Positions 1 through 6,518 of a stretch of 10,926 nt of DNA are shown here, piece by piece; the stretch's first letter is position 1; each line of letters opens with the position of its first letter. The translations under genes and the position numbers were made by a program. The notes under the pieces were generated by a model that was not told where the DNA came from, ran no database searches, and saw nothing but the letters and a program-made list of their open reading frames with translations. The DNA comes from Pseudomonadota bacterium (GTDB lineage: Bacteria; Pseudomonadota; Gammaproteobacteria; Steroidobacterales; Steroidobacteraceae), in NCBI GenBank assembly GCA_021850555.1, contig JAJZLX010000236.1, positions 1 to 10,926 on the forward strand, read 5' to 3'.

Positions 1-81
1 CATGCCCTGACTGCGCGCTCGGCGTACGTGCTCCAGGTATCGCCGTTCACCCTCGGTCAACTCTTCACGCTTCGCGTTCAT
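1..81 (-). CDS. IS66-type accessory transposase (TnpA), N-terminal fragment cut by window edge
   Basis: Twenty-seven codons are visible on the minus strand from an ATG at 81..79 to the window edge. A purine-rich ribosome binding site (GGAGAG) lies just upstream. The peptide contains LTEGERRYLEHVRRA, which resembles the start of the small accessory TnpA-type proteins of IS66-family elements, where an E-R-x-Y-L-x-H helix opens the helix-turn-helix region. In these elements TnpA, TnpB and the DDE transposase TnpC are usually consecutive, so the rest of the element should lie to the left of the window. It follows a broken gene (130..360), consistent with an insertion at the end of the operon. The family call rests on a short peptide and is tentative. 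Confidence 0.5.
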   Translation of the reverse strand, partial: MNAKREELTEGERRYLEHVRRARSQGM

Positions 82-129
82 CTCGCTCTCCGTCCGCGGC
101 GAAAGCACCGCGACACAGACATCGCCCGC

Positions 130-360
130 TCAGGCGAAACCGCGAAGCACGCGGTTTACGGAGTCCTTATACGAGGAGTTCGCCACCATCGTGCGCAACA
201 CCTGCGTGACACGCTCGGCAAAGACCCCGACGCCCGCCTTCCCGATGCTCACCACCGCAACCGCAACTCCCTGATCCGAAAGGAACTCGCTCACCCCCGG
301 AGCAAGAACTCCAGTTTGATGGCTCTCCGGGTACTGGGGATTGATCAACAGCAGGCGCAT
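130..360 (-). pseudogene. Truncated B12-binding radical SAM protein start, joined to an unrelated tail
   Basis: This open frame starts MRLLLINPQYPES, the typical first beta strand of B12-binding-domain radical SAM proteins (usual form M-R-[VI]-L-L-[IV]-N-P-x-[YF]-P-[ED]-[ST]-F-W-S). After codon 13 or so the match stops: the expected F-W is replaced by H-Q, and the following ~60 residues, ending SVNRVLRGFA, belong to no family I recognise. The tail has GC-rich third positions and so may be the genuine C-terminal end of another gene. The ATG lies 66 nt after the UbiA-type gene on the same strand, so a radical SAM enzyme was probably the next gene of the operon before a rearrangement. An IS66-type gene begins 48 nt further on, and the breakpoint is probably the edge of that element or of an older one. 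No cobalamin-binding or CxxxCxxC motif survives. Confidence 0.4.
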
Positions 361-426
361 GAGGCATGGAGCCTTGACGTTGGATGCGCCAGTGTAGCCG
401 CCCGGATGGTGGGGGATTTGAACGGG

Positions 427-1332
427 TCAAATATGCGGGGTAAGCAACGCGAAGACCGTCACGATCGCCAGTTGCGCGAGCGGATATAGGCTGGCGTGAT
501 CAAATAATCTGGCGGCCTCGCGGTTGTCGTGCGAGTGGACGAGCTGCAAGGCTGGCAGCAGCAGCAGGACCACGCCCGCCAAGAGGCTCGCTGCCAGATA
601 CGGCACGCCAAGCGCCAGCGGCGACATGCGCGGCAGGAGCAGGCTGAGCAGGACGGTGAGCGTGAGGGTGAGAGCGACCAGTCTGCCGGCCACGCGCGGA
701 CCGAAGGCGAGCGGAATGGTTTTGGCGCCGACGCGCCTGTCTTCCTCGACATCGTTCCAGTCCGCCGGGATGTTCTGCCCCCCGATTTCCCAGCACATGA
801 GCCACGCGAGCAGCAAAAGCAGGAGCGAGGGCGAGGGGTGCGGCGTGACGACGAAGACCGCGGCGAGCGGGCCAGCGGATTTCACCAAGCCACTTACCAG
901 CGTGCGCCAATAAGTGACTTTGAGCAGCATGCAGTAGAGCACCTCGAGCGCGGCCGCGACGAGCACAATGATCACGATGACGGGATTCAACAGGTAGGCA
1001 CCGAGGAGCGTGAGCGCATACCAGAAGGCGAACCAGGCGATGCCGCTGCGCATACCGAGGATGCCTTGCGCAAGCGGATGGCGCATGTCGGAGGTCTCAA
1101 GCGCATAGCCCGAGTTGATCCCACCGCCGGCGAACTTCGCGCGGTCGGTCCTGACGCCGACGAGATCGTTCAACGCATAGATGGCGGTATAACCGGCACC
1201 GGCGGTGAGGAGCGACAGCAGGAGCACCCGCCACGAGGGCAGATGCCCGAGCCAGAGCAGGGCGACGAAGCCGGGCATGGCGGCATCGACGATGCCGTGC
1301 TTCGATCGGGACAAGGCCAGGAATCGCCGCAT
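427..1332 (-). CDS. UbiA-family membrane prenyltransferase
   Basis: A 301-residue integral membrane protein of the UbiA superfamily, which transfers an isoprenoid chain from a prenyl diphosphate to an aromatic or other acceptor in the inner membrane. Eight or so hydrophobic segments are visible. The two Mg-diphosphate motifs are present: the first is N55-D56-L-V-G-V-R-T-D63, and the second lies at D191-W-N-D194-V-E-E-D198 followed by R-R-V-G-A-K-T-I-P. The first motif departs from the classic NDxxDxxxD because its middle Asp is Gly59. About 22 residues also separate D63 from the M-R-H-P-L-A-Q-G segment, longer than in 4-hydroxybenzoate polyprenyltransferases. The start lies 7 nt after the UbiG-type methyltransferase, so the two are almost certainly co-translated. 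The acceptor is unknown, and the neighbours suggest a cyclitol-derived or quinone-like molecule. Length is normal for the family. Confidence 0.9.
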   Translation of the reverse strand: MRRFLALSRSKHGIVDAAMPGFVALLWLGHLPSWRVLLLSLLTAGAGYTAIYALNDLVGVRTDRAKFAGGGINSGYALETSDMRHPLAQGILGMRSGIAWFAFWYALTLLGAYLLNPVIVIIVLVAAALEVLYCMLLKVTYWRTLVSGLVKSAGPLAAVFVVTPHPSPSLLLLLLAWLMCWEIGGQNIPADWNDVEEDRRVGAKTIPLAFGPRVAGRLVALTLTLTVLLSLLLPRMSPLALGVPYLAASLLAGVVLLLLPALQLVHSHDNREAARLFDHASLYPLAQLAIVTVFALLTPHI

Positions 1333-1339
1333 CGGAGTC

Positions 1340-2050
1340 TCACCCTTTCTTGACGAAGCAGGCCATATAATTGATATCCGCCCGGTCGGGGGCCATCCGG
1401 AACCGCCTCGTCAGTGGGTTGTAGAGGAGGCTTGCGATGGCGGCGAATTCAAGGCCGCTCGATCGCGCCCAGTCGCGCAACTCCTGCGGGCGGATCAGTC
1501 TTCGGTACTGATGCGTCCCGCGCGGCAGGAGTCTGAGCACGTACTCGCCGGCGAGGATGGCGAACAGAAACGCCTTGAGCGAGCGATCGATGGTCGAGAA
1601 AAAGGCCCGCCCGCCGGGCTTCAGCAGCCCCGCGCAGGCGGCGATCACCTCGCGGGGATCGGGCACGTGCTCCAGCATTTCCATGCAGGTCACGGCATCG
1701 AAGCCGCTCTGGGCCTCTTGCGCGATCTGCTCCACGCTCATGTCGCGGTAGTCGATCTCAAGGCCATGGGCGGCGGCATGCCGGCGGGCGGCCTCGAGCG
1801 TCGGCTGCGACAGGTCGATCGCGGTCACGCTAGCGCCGGATCGGGCTAGAGCCTCGGCGAGAATCCCGCCCCCGCAGCCCACGTCGAGGATTTTCGGCCG
1901 GGGGGGCTCGATCTGCCCGAGGATGAATGCGCTGCGCAGCGGGTTGATGACATGCAACATGCGCATCGGACCCGCGTCGTCCCACCACATGCGCGAGACG
2001 CGGTCGAACTTCGCGATCTCCTGCTGGTCAGCGTTCGAGAGCCGGTTCAT
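1340..2050 (-). CDS. UbiG-type SAM-dependent O-methyltransferase
   Basis: A 236-residue class I methyltransferase closely resembling UbiG, the ubiquinone O-methylase. The N-terminus has the family signature Q-E-I-A-K-F-D (residues 10-16), then M-W-W-D and a L-H-x-I-N-P-L-R segment at 32-39. SAM motif I is I-L-D-V-G-C-G-G-G at 54-62, followed by the acidic end of strand 2 (A-I-D-L). The C-terminal part keeps the UbiG-specific G-T-H-x-Y-R-R-L-I, Y-N-P-L-T and N-Y-M segments. The ATG at 2050 lies inside the end of the cyclase gene (23-nt overlap), which suggests translational coupling. It could be the housekeeping UbiG, but its place between a sugar phosphate cyclase and a UbiA-type prenyltransferase suggests that it methylates the product of this cluster. 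Homology is clear and the substrate is not. Confidence 0.85.
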   Translation of the reverse strand: MNRLSNADQQEIAKFDRVSRMWWDDAGPMRMLHVINPLRSAFILGQIEPPRPKILDVGCGGGILAEALARSGASVTAIDLSQPTLEAARRHAAAHGLEIDYRDMSVEQIAQEAQSGFDAVTCMEMLEHVPDPREVIAACAGLLKPGGRAFFSTIDRSLKAFLFAILAGEYVLRLLPRGTHQYRRLIRPQELRDWARSSGLEFAAIASLLYNPLTRRFRMAPDRADINYMACFVKKG

Positions 2051-3176
2051 GGTGTATGCAGAGACGCTCGTGGAGCGCCGTGATGGCAGACTCGATTTCC
2101 CGCCGGGCGATGTCGTTCAGGAAGACGCAGTGGCCGAGCGAGTCCGGCATGGGCGAGCGTTGTGCGCCGTTGCGGTGCTCGATGCGCTCGAGAAGGGCCC
2201 GCCAGAGAAGTTCCGGGTCGAGGAGCTCGATGTTGAGCGAGAGCCCGAGCGCATCGATCAGGCGGAAAATCCGCTCCGTTTCCCGCTCGGACAGCAGGTA
2301 CCGTCTTCTTGCGATCAGGGTCGAGACGGCGATGTCGAGAAGCACCGCCTCACCGTGAAGCAGGCGGGCTTCGTGGCGGGATTCGAGCCCATGGCTGAAA
2401 GTGTGGCCGAAATCCACCTTGCGGGACAGGTTGTCCTCGAAGAGGTCCGGCTCCAGTTCCTCCAGCATTCCCGATATCGCGCGCTCGAGGATCCTCCCGC
2501 CGGCGGGGTTCTGGAAGCGCCTGTCGATACTCTCGGCCCCGTGCTCCTCGAGCAGTCGGAACAGACCGGCATCCTTGATGATCGCGAGCTTGAGGATCTC
2601 ACACACGCCATTGAGGATGTGACGGCGAGGCAAAGTCCTCAGGAACTCCTTGTCGAGAAGGACCCGCAGCGGCGGCTCGAAGCTGCCCAGGCGATTCTTG
2701 TGGCCGTTGAAATTGATGGCCGTCTTGATCCCCACGGAGGCATCGACATAGCCCATCAGGGTCGTGGGGACTTTGATGTGCGGCACACCGCGCCGGTAGC
2801 TGCTCGCGACGAATCCGACCACATCGGTGAGCACCCCGCCGCCGATGGCGATGATGGGTTCATCGCGGCGTTGGATCGGAAAGTCATCCAGCTCGCGCAG
2901 GATCTCGAGGTAAGCGTCCACTCGTTTTCTCTGCTCGCCGCCGGCGAAGCGGACGATCTTGGCGTCGATCCCGTGATGCGCGAAGTAGGACTGCAGGTCA
3001 TCGGCGCAATGGCGCGCGACGTTTCGGTCTAGGACCACGAACCGGCGCCCCCGCTCGAGCCTGCCGACCGAAAGCAGCGCTCGGTTCTGCGGGTCGAAGA
3101 GCTGCGGGGCCTCGACGATATCGTAAGCAATCCGGCGATGGTAGGTGATGCGCCACCGGGCGCGGTTGCCGCTCAT
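2028..3176 (-). CDS. Sugar phosphate cyclase, 2-epi-5-epi-valiolone synthase-like (3-dehydroquinate synthase superfamily)
   Basis: The reading frame is open much further upstream, but the family match begins at the ATG at 3176, which overlaps the LuxS stop as ATGA. That start gives 382 residues. NAD-binding G-G-G-V-L-T-D is at 112-118, P-T-T-L at 137-140, K151 and H-K-N-R at 159-162. The metal ligands are E193 (N-G-x-x-E-I-L-K), H258 (F-G-H-T-F) and H274 (L-L-H-G-E-A-V). The stretches Y-R-R-G-V-P, D-A-S-V-G-I-K-T, L-P-R-R-H-x-x-N-G and G-M-L-E-E-L-E-P-D-L are typical of C7 cyclases that act on sedoheptulose 7-phosphate rather than of DAHP-using dehydroquinate synthases. After the second ligand it reads G-H-T-F-S-H, mixing a Ser seen in C7 cyclases with a His seen in dehydroquinate synthases. 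The exact substrate is therefore open. The context of LuxS, isomerase, methyltransferase and prenyltransferase supports a specialised rather than a shikimate role. Confidence 0.85.
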   Translation of the reverse strand: MSGNRARWRITYHRRIAYDIVEAPQLFDPQNRALLSVGRLERGRRFVVLDRNVARHCADDLQSYFAHHGIDAKIVRFAGGEQRKRVDAYLEILRELDDFPIQRRDEPIIAIGGGVLTDVVGFVASSYRRGVPHIKVPTTLMGYVDASVGIKTAINFNGHKNRLGSFEPPLRVLLDKEFLRTLPRRHILNGVCEILKLAIIKDAGLFRLLEEHGAESIDRRFQNPAGGRILERAISGMLEELEPDLFEDNLSRKVDFGHTFSHGLESRHEARLLHGEAVLLDIAVSTLIARRRYLLSERETERIFRLIDALGLSLNIELLDPELLWRALLERIEHRNGAQRSPMPDSLGHCVFLNDIARREIESAITALHERLCIHHEPALER

Positions 3177-3655
3177 ACCGCATCCAGCCAGGTGGATTTG
3201 GACTCCAACACTTCGCGGGCGACTTTCCGGGCGAGCTCCAGACTGTGGTTGCGGAAGTTGCCGCACTGATCGATGCGCGCGTAAGGGACGGTCGTCGCGC
3301 TTCCTATGCCGGTGAGAATATCCTCCAGAACGCGGAGGATTCGCTTGGCGCGGCCTTCGTTCAGGAAGGTGAGATAGAAGCCGGTCTGGCAACCCATGAT
3401 GCCGACGGACACGAAATGTGCCGGCAAGTTGTGCTGCAAGCCTTCCAGCAGAAAGTGCTCTACGGAGTGCAATTCCGTGGCGGAGAGGTATTCGCCAGCG
3501 TTCGGGCGCCGGATGCGCAGGTCCACGCAATAGACCACATCGCCATTCTCGCCGGACCTGGCGGACCGCAACTTGATGCTCGGCGCCTTGAGAAGCCGGT
3601 GATCGAGTTCCCCTACGGTCTTGGGATCCCAGCCCAGCGCTTCGACGTTGATCAT
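3173..3655 (-). CDS. luxS: S-ribosylhomocysteine lyase (LuxS)
   Basis: LuxS cleaves S-ribosylhomocysteine to homocysteine and 4,5-dihydroxy-2,3-pentanedione, the precursor of autoinducer-2. The protein has 160 residues, a normal length. Metal ligands H63 and H67 sit in the family motif H-S-V-E-H with catalytic E66, and C131 is the third ligand in D-Q-C-G-N. The general acid/base Cys is C89 in M-G-C-Q-T-G-F-Y-L. The substrate loop L-D-H (17-19) and Arg47 (D-L-R) are kept, so the enzyme looks active. The usual R-F-C-x-P-N reads R-I-R-R-P-N here, a departure from well-studied members. The frame is open further upstream to 3769, but that part overlaps the preceding gene and has no LuxS similarity, so ATG 3655 is chosen; its ribosome binding site (GGAA) is weak. 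The stop overlaps the cyclase start by 4 nt. It may recycle the by-product of methylation or serve the cluster's sugar chemistry. Confidence 0.88.
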   Translation of the reverse strand: MINVEALGWDPKTVGELDHRLLKAPSIKLRSARSGENGDVVYCVDLRIRRPNAGEYLSATELHSVEHFLLEGLQHNLPAHFVSVGIMGCQTGFYLTFLNEGRAKRILRVLEDILTGIGSATTVPYARIDQCGNFRNHSLELARKVAREVLESKSTWLDAV

Positions 3656-3705
3656 GGTGGTTCCGGAAAACTCAGGTGCGGCGCTCGCAGCCACGCGCAA
3701 ATCGG

Positions 3706-4956
3706 CTATGCATGCGCGTCCGTGAATTGCGCCAGGTGCCGGTAACTGTCGGTGAGGGCCCTTTGCCACGATTCGACATGGTGATACAGCTCGACTGAGG
3801 CGTAGCCCGAAAAGCCATTGCGGGTCAACGCGTTGAAGCTGGCGCGGAAATCCAGCGTTCCTTCTCCCGGGATCTCGTGGAAGTGCGCGATACCTGTTCG
3901 CGTGTTGGCGACCATCTTGTCGAGCAGCGGCGGGTTCTTCGCACCGCGCAGATAGGCGATCACCGGCTTGGCGCGCTCCAGCACCTCGTAGCTCAGCCCC
4001 GGGATGGAGATCAGATAGGTGAATATCTCATCGTCCAGGGGCGATGCGCCGGCGTACAGGCTCGGGTAATCGATGTAGCGCGGATCTCCGTGCACTCTCG
4101 CCTGGGCGAGCAGTGACTCGATCCGCCGCCGCCGCGCGGGGCCCGGCTTCGCATCGCAGAAATAAAGTGGATGGTCGCGGTCCACGAGCAGATAGTCGGC
4201 GGTATCGGGGAAGTAGATGAGCTTCGCCGCGACATCCAGATCGAAGGTCAGGTCTTCGGCGTCCTTCTCGATTTTGAGGTTGTAGCCCCGCCGGGCGTCC
4301 GAGACGTGCAGATAACGGGTGTGCGGTGCCGCCGCGGCGAGCGCGGCGATGTAGTTCTTCTCCGAACAATACGCGTGGCAGATGTCCACGTGCAGCTTGA
4401 AGCGCGGCGAATCGATCTGCTCGATCAGCGCCAGACCCTGATCGAACGTCTCGATGAGCATGCCGGGCTCGGGCTCGATCAGCAGGGTAATATCCTCATC
4501 ATCGCGGATCGCTCGCAGGCACTCCTCGATGCTCTCCAGAAGGAGCAGGTGGGGATCCACGGAAGGGTGGCTTACGTGCTCGTCCCGGATGAATCCGCTG
4601 CCGAAGGTGACCAGCGGCGCGCCCAGCTGGCGGGCGAAGCGGATGCCGCGCTTGATGAGATCGATGCGGCGCTTGCGGCCCGCCAGATCGAGGGAGATCA
4701 GCGACGGCTCGTGCGGCCGGGAGGGAGTGAAGAAGTGAGAGGCGGTCGCCACGCACGCGGCCCTCACTCGGGCCGTCTGCAGCCGTTTCCTGAGGGTCCC
4801 CAGGTCCTCATCGCTGATGTCGAAGGGGTTGAGCTGGCGGCGATGGAAGGAGATTTCGATTCCCGCGTACCCGGCGCGGTCCACCGCGTCGATGGCGTCC
4901 AGGAGATCCAGATCGGTCAACCCAAAGGTGCTGTAACTGAGTTGGAGCTCGCCCAT
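3706..4956 (-). CDS. Sugar phosphate isomerase/epimerase-type TIM-barrel protein with an internal insertion
   Basis: A 416-residue protein of the xylose isomerase-like TIM-barrel superfamily, which includes metal-dependent sugar isomerases, epimerases and inosose dehydratases. The first strand is L-S-Y-S-T-F-G (6-12), then G-Y-A-G-I-E-I (29-35). Likely metal ligands are E161 or E163 (L-I-E-P-E), D191 (H-V-D-I-C-H), H217 (L-H-V-S-D) and E389 (S-V-E-L). Ordinary members have about 260-300 residues. Here roughly 130 residues (about 225-353) are inserted between the H-V-S-D strand and the H-F-H-E-I-P-G-E-G segment, and I do not recognise that insert. ATG 4956 is chosen over an adjacent in-frame TTG; the preceding nadB stop is only 4 nt away, so translation is probably coupled. 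It is not clearly the EboE type of ebo clusters. Substrate unknown; a C7 sugar or cyclitol would suit the neighbours. Confidence 0.8.
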   Translation of the reverse strand: MGELQLSYSTFGLTDLDLLDAIDAVDRAGYAGIEISFHRRQLNPFDISDEDLGTLRKRLQTARVRAACVATASHFFTPSRPHEPSLISLDLAGRKRRIDLIKRGIRFARQLGAPLVTFGSGFIRDEHVSHPSVDPHLLLLESIEECLRAIRDDEDITLLIEPEPGMLIETFDQGLALIEQIDSPRFKLHVDICHAYCSEKNYIAALAAAAPHTRYLHVSDARRGYNLKIEKDAEDLTFDLDVAAKLIYFPDTADYLLVDRDHPLYFCDAKPGPARRRRIESLLAQARVHGDPRYIDYPSLYAGASPLDDEIFTYLISIPGLSYEVLERAKPVIAYLRGAKNPPLLDKMVANTRTGIAHFHEIPGEGTLDFRASFNALTRNGFSGYASVELYHHVESWQRALTDSYRHLAQFTDAHA

Positions 4957-4960
4957 CAAC

Positions 4961-6517
4961 CTATGCCTGCATGGAAGAGGTGTTCAGGCTCGCGTTGTCC
5001 GGTCTTTCATTTCTCAGCGTTTGAGACGGCGCCTGGCGAGTGCCTGAGGGTTCGTCCGCCCGCTGGTGCGCGCCGCGGCTTTGCCTGCGGTGCCATGCAG
5101 CGGTCAGCAGCGCCCGGGCGAGACATAGCCGGCCGCGCAGCAGAACCTGTTCCGGCGCGCTTCTGCGATACAGTGTGGCAAACTCGGTGAGTCCCGCCAG
5201 CAGTCCCCGTCCATCGCGGACGATTCCGGCATGTGTCCACATGAGGCGGCGCAGATCGACCCAGACTTCCGGATCGAGCTGCACAGCCGTTTCGTCTAGT
5301 ACGATGTCGGGTCGGGCAGCGGAGCGTCTCGTCGATCCTCGCTGGCGCGAGAGTGACACGCCCAGTCGTCGTCCGAAAACGACAGCCTCGAGCAACGAGT
5401 TGCTTGCCAGGCGGTTTGCGCCGTGCACGCCGCTGCACGCCACTTCACCGCAGGCCCATAGACCATGGAGACTCGTGCGTCCATCCAGATCCACCGCGAC
5501 ACCGCCCATGTGATAGTGCGCCGCCGGCACGACGGGGATAGGATCGCGCGCCGGGTCGATGTGGTGAGTGAGGCACAGCGCGCGCACCTGAGGGAAGGCG
5601 TTCTCATCGTTTGACATAATTTCCCTGGCATCGAGCCAAACGCCCCGTCCCTGGGACACTTCGACCCATACGGCACGCGCTACCACATCCCGTGGCGCCA
5701 GATCACCGTCGGGATGAACGTCCTGCATGATGCGCCGACCTTGTTCGCCGACGAGCGCGGCGCCAGCGCCCCGTAGTGCTTCGGTCACCAGGGGCAGTGG
5801 GTCTGCCGCGCATGCGAGCGCGGTGGGATGAAATTGGACGAATTCCAGGCCCTGGAGCCGCGCGCCGGCTCTTTGGGCCATCGCCAGTCCATCTGCGCAG
5901 GCCGATGCGGGATTGGTTGTGTGCAGGTAAAGCTGGCCGATGCCCCCGGTGGCGAGCACCGTATCGTTTGCGCGCAACGCGATCGCTCCTCCGCCGGAGG
6001 AGACCGCAATGACCCCGGATACCCCGGCGGGATCGCGTATCAACGAGATGGCGGTAAGGCCGGTCAGAACCTCGACATTCGGCGCTGCGAGTACCGCATG
6101 GTAAAGGGAATTCGTGAGCGCGGCGCCCGTCGCATCGCCGCCGACGTGCAGCACCCGTGCCCGATCATGCGCCGCCTCGCGGTGCAATGCCCAGTGATCG
6201 CCGGTGCGGTCGAAGCGGACACCTTGCACCTCGAGCCAAGTGATGGCCGCCGGGGCTTCGCGGCACAGCAGCATCACGGCCGGCAGCCAGCTTTCACCGG
6301 CTCCGGCGCGCATGGTATCCGCCGCGTGCAGCTCCGGGTCGTCATCCGGGCCGACCGCGGCAGCGATTCCGCCCTGCGCGAGCGAGCTGGCCGCCGCGGC
6401 AAGTGGAGTATTCAGACACAACAGTGTGACCCGGCGGCGTGTGCTCGTGCCAAGCGCGGTGGCAAGCCCGGCAAGCCCCGCGCCGACGATCAGGACGTCG
6501 CATTCGGTACGCTCCAT
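4961..6517 (-). CDS. nadB: L-aspartate oxidase
   Basis: NadB oxidises L-aspartate to iminoaspartate, the first step of de novo NAD synthesis in bacteria, using FAD with oxygen or fumarate as acceptor. The 518-residue protein has the N-terminal FAD site V-G-A-G-L-A-G (11-17) and the family signature S-L-A-Q-G-G-I-A (45-52). Residues matching the characterised active site are E114 (H-R-E-A-A-H), H230 (F-V-Q-F-H-P-T), R276 (A-P-R-D-V-V), H334 (H-Y-H-M-G-G-V) and R369 (G-A-N-R-L-A-S-N-S). The C-terminal helical domain ends with S-R-G-A-H-Q-R-A-D and then a polar tail of about 35 residues. The start is one nucleotide after the nadA stop (TGA, A, ATG), as expected for enzymes that pass unstable iminoaspartate between them. 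Length is close to the family norm. Confidence 0.95.
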   Translation of the reverse strand: MERTECDVLIVGAGLAGLATALGTSTRRRVTLLCLNTPLAAAASSLAQGGIAAAVGPDDDPELHAADTMRAGAGESWLPAVMLLCREAPAAITWLEVQGVRFDRTGDHWALHREAAHDRARVLHVGGDATGAALTNSLYHAVLAAPNVEVLTGLTAISLIRDPAGVSGVIAVSSGGGAIALRANDTVLATGGIGQLYLHTTNPASACADGLAMAQRAGARLQGLEFVQFHPTALACAADPLPLVTEALRGAGAALVGEQGRRIMQDVHPDGDLAPRDVVARAVWVEVSQGRGVWLDAREIMSNDENAFPQVRALCLTHHIDPARDPIPVVPAAHYHMGGVAVDLDGRTSLHGLWACGEVACSGVHGANRLASNSLLEAVVFGRRLGVSLSRQRGSTRRSAARPDIVLDETAVQLDPEVWVDLRRLMWTHAGIVRDGRGLLAGLTEFATLYRRSAPEQVLLRGRLCLARALLTAAWHRRQSRGAHQRADEPSGTRQAPSQTLRNERPDNASLNTSSMQA

Positions 6518-6518
6518 T

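Noticed and set aside
28..489. Plus-strand open frame of 153 codons
   Set aside because: Lies opposite the IS66-type start, the broken radical SAM frame and the end of the UbiA-type gene; its product is low-complexity and rich in Arg, with no family motif.
529..1353. Long plus-strand frame opposite the UbiA-type gene
   Set aside because: Antisense shadow produced by GC-rich third positions; the minus-strand gene has clear motifs and membrane segments.
1923..3032. Plus-strand frame of 369 codons opposite the cyclase
   Set aside because: Antisense shadow; no motif, and the cyclase on the other strand has all metal and NAD-binding residues.
3656..3769. Extended LuxS start inside the preceding gene
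   Set aside because: The extra 38 residues have no LuxS similarity and overlap the TIM-barrel gene; ATG 3655 gives the normal family length.
3706..4956. Calling the TIM-barrel protein EboE
   Set aside because: Its first strands and motifs do not resemble what I remember of EboE, and its large insertion differs; only the neighbourhood resembles ebo.
4171..5190. Plus-strand frame of 339 codons
   Set aside because: Spans the boundary between the TIM-barrel gene and nadB on the opposite strand; no recognisable domain.
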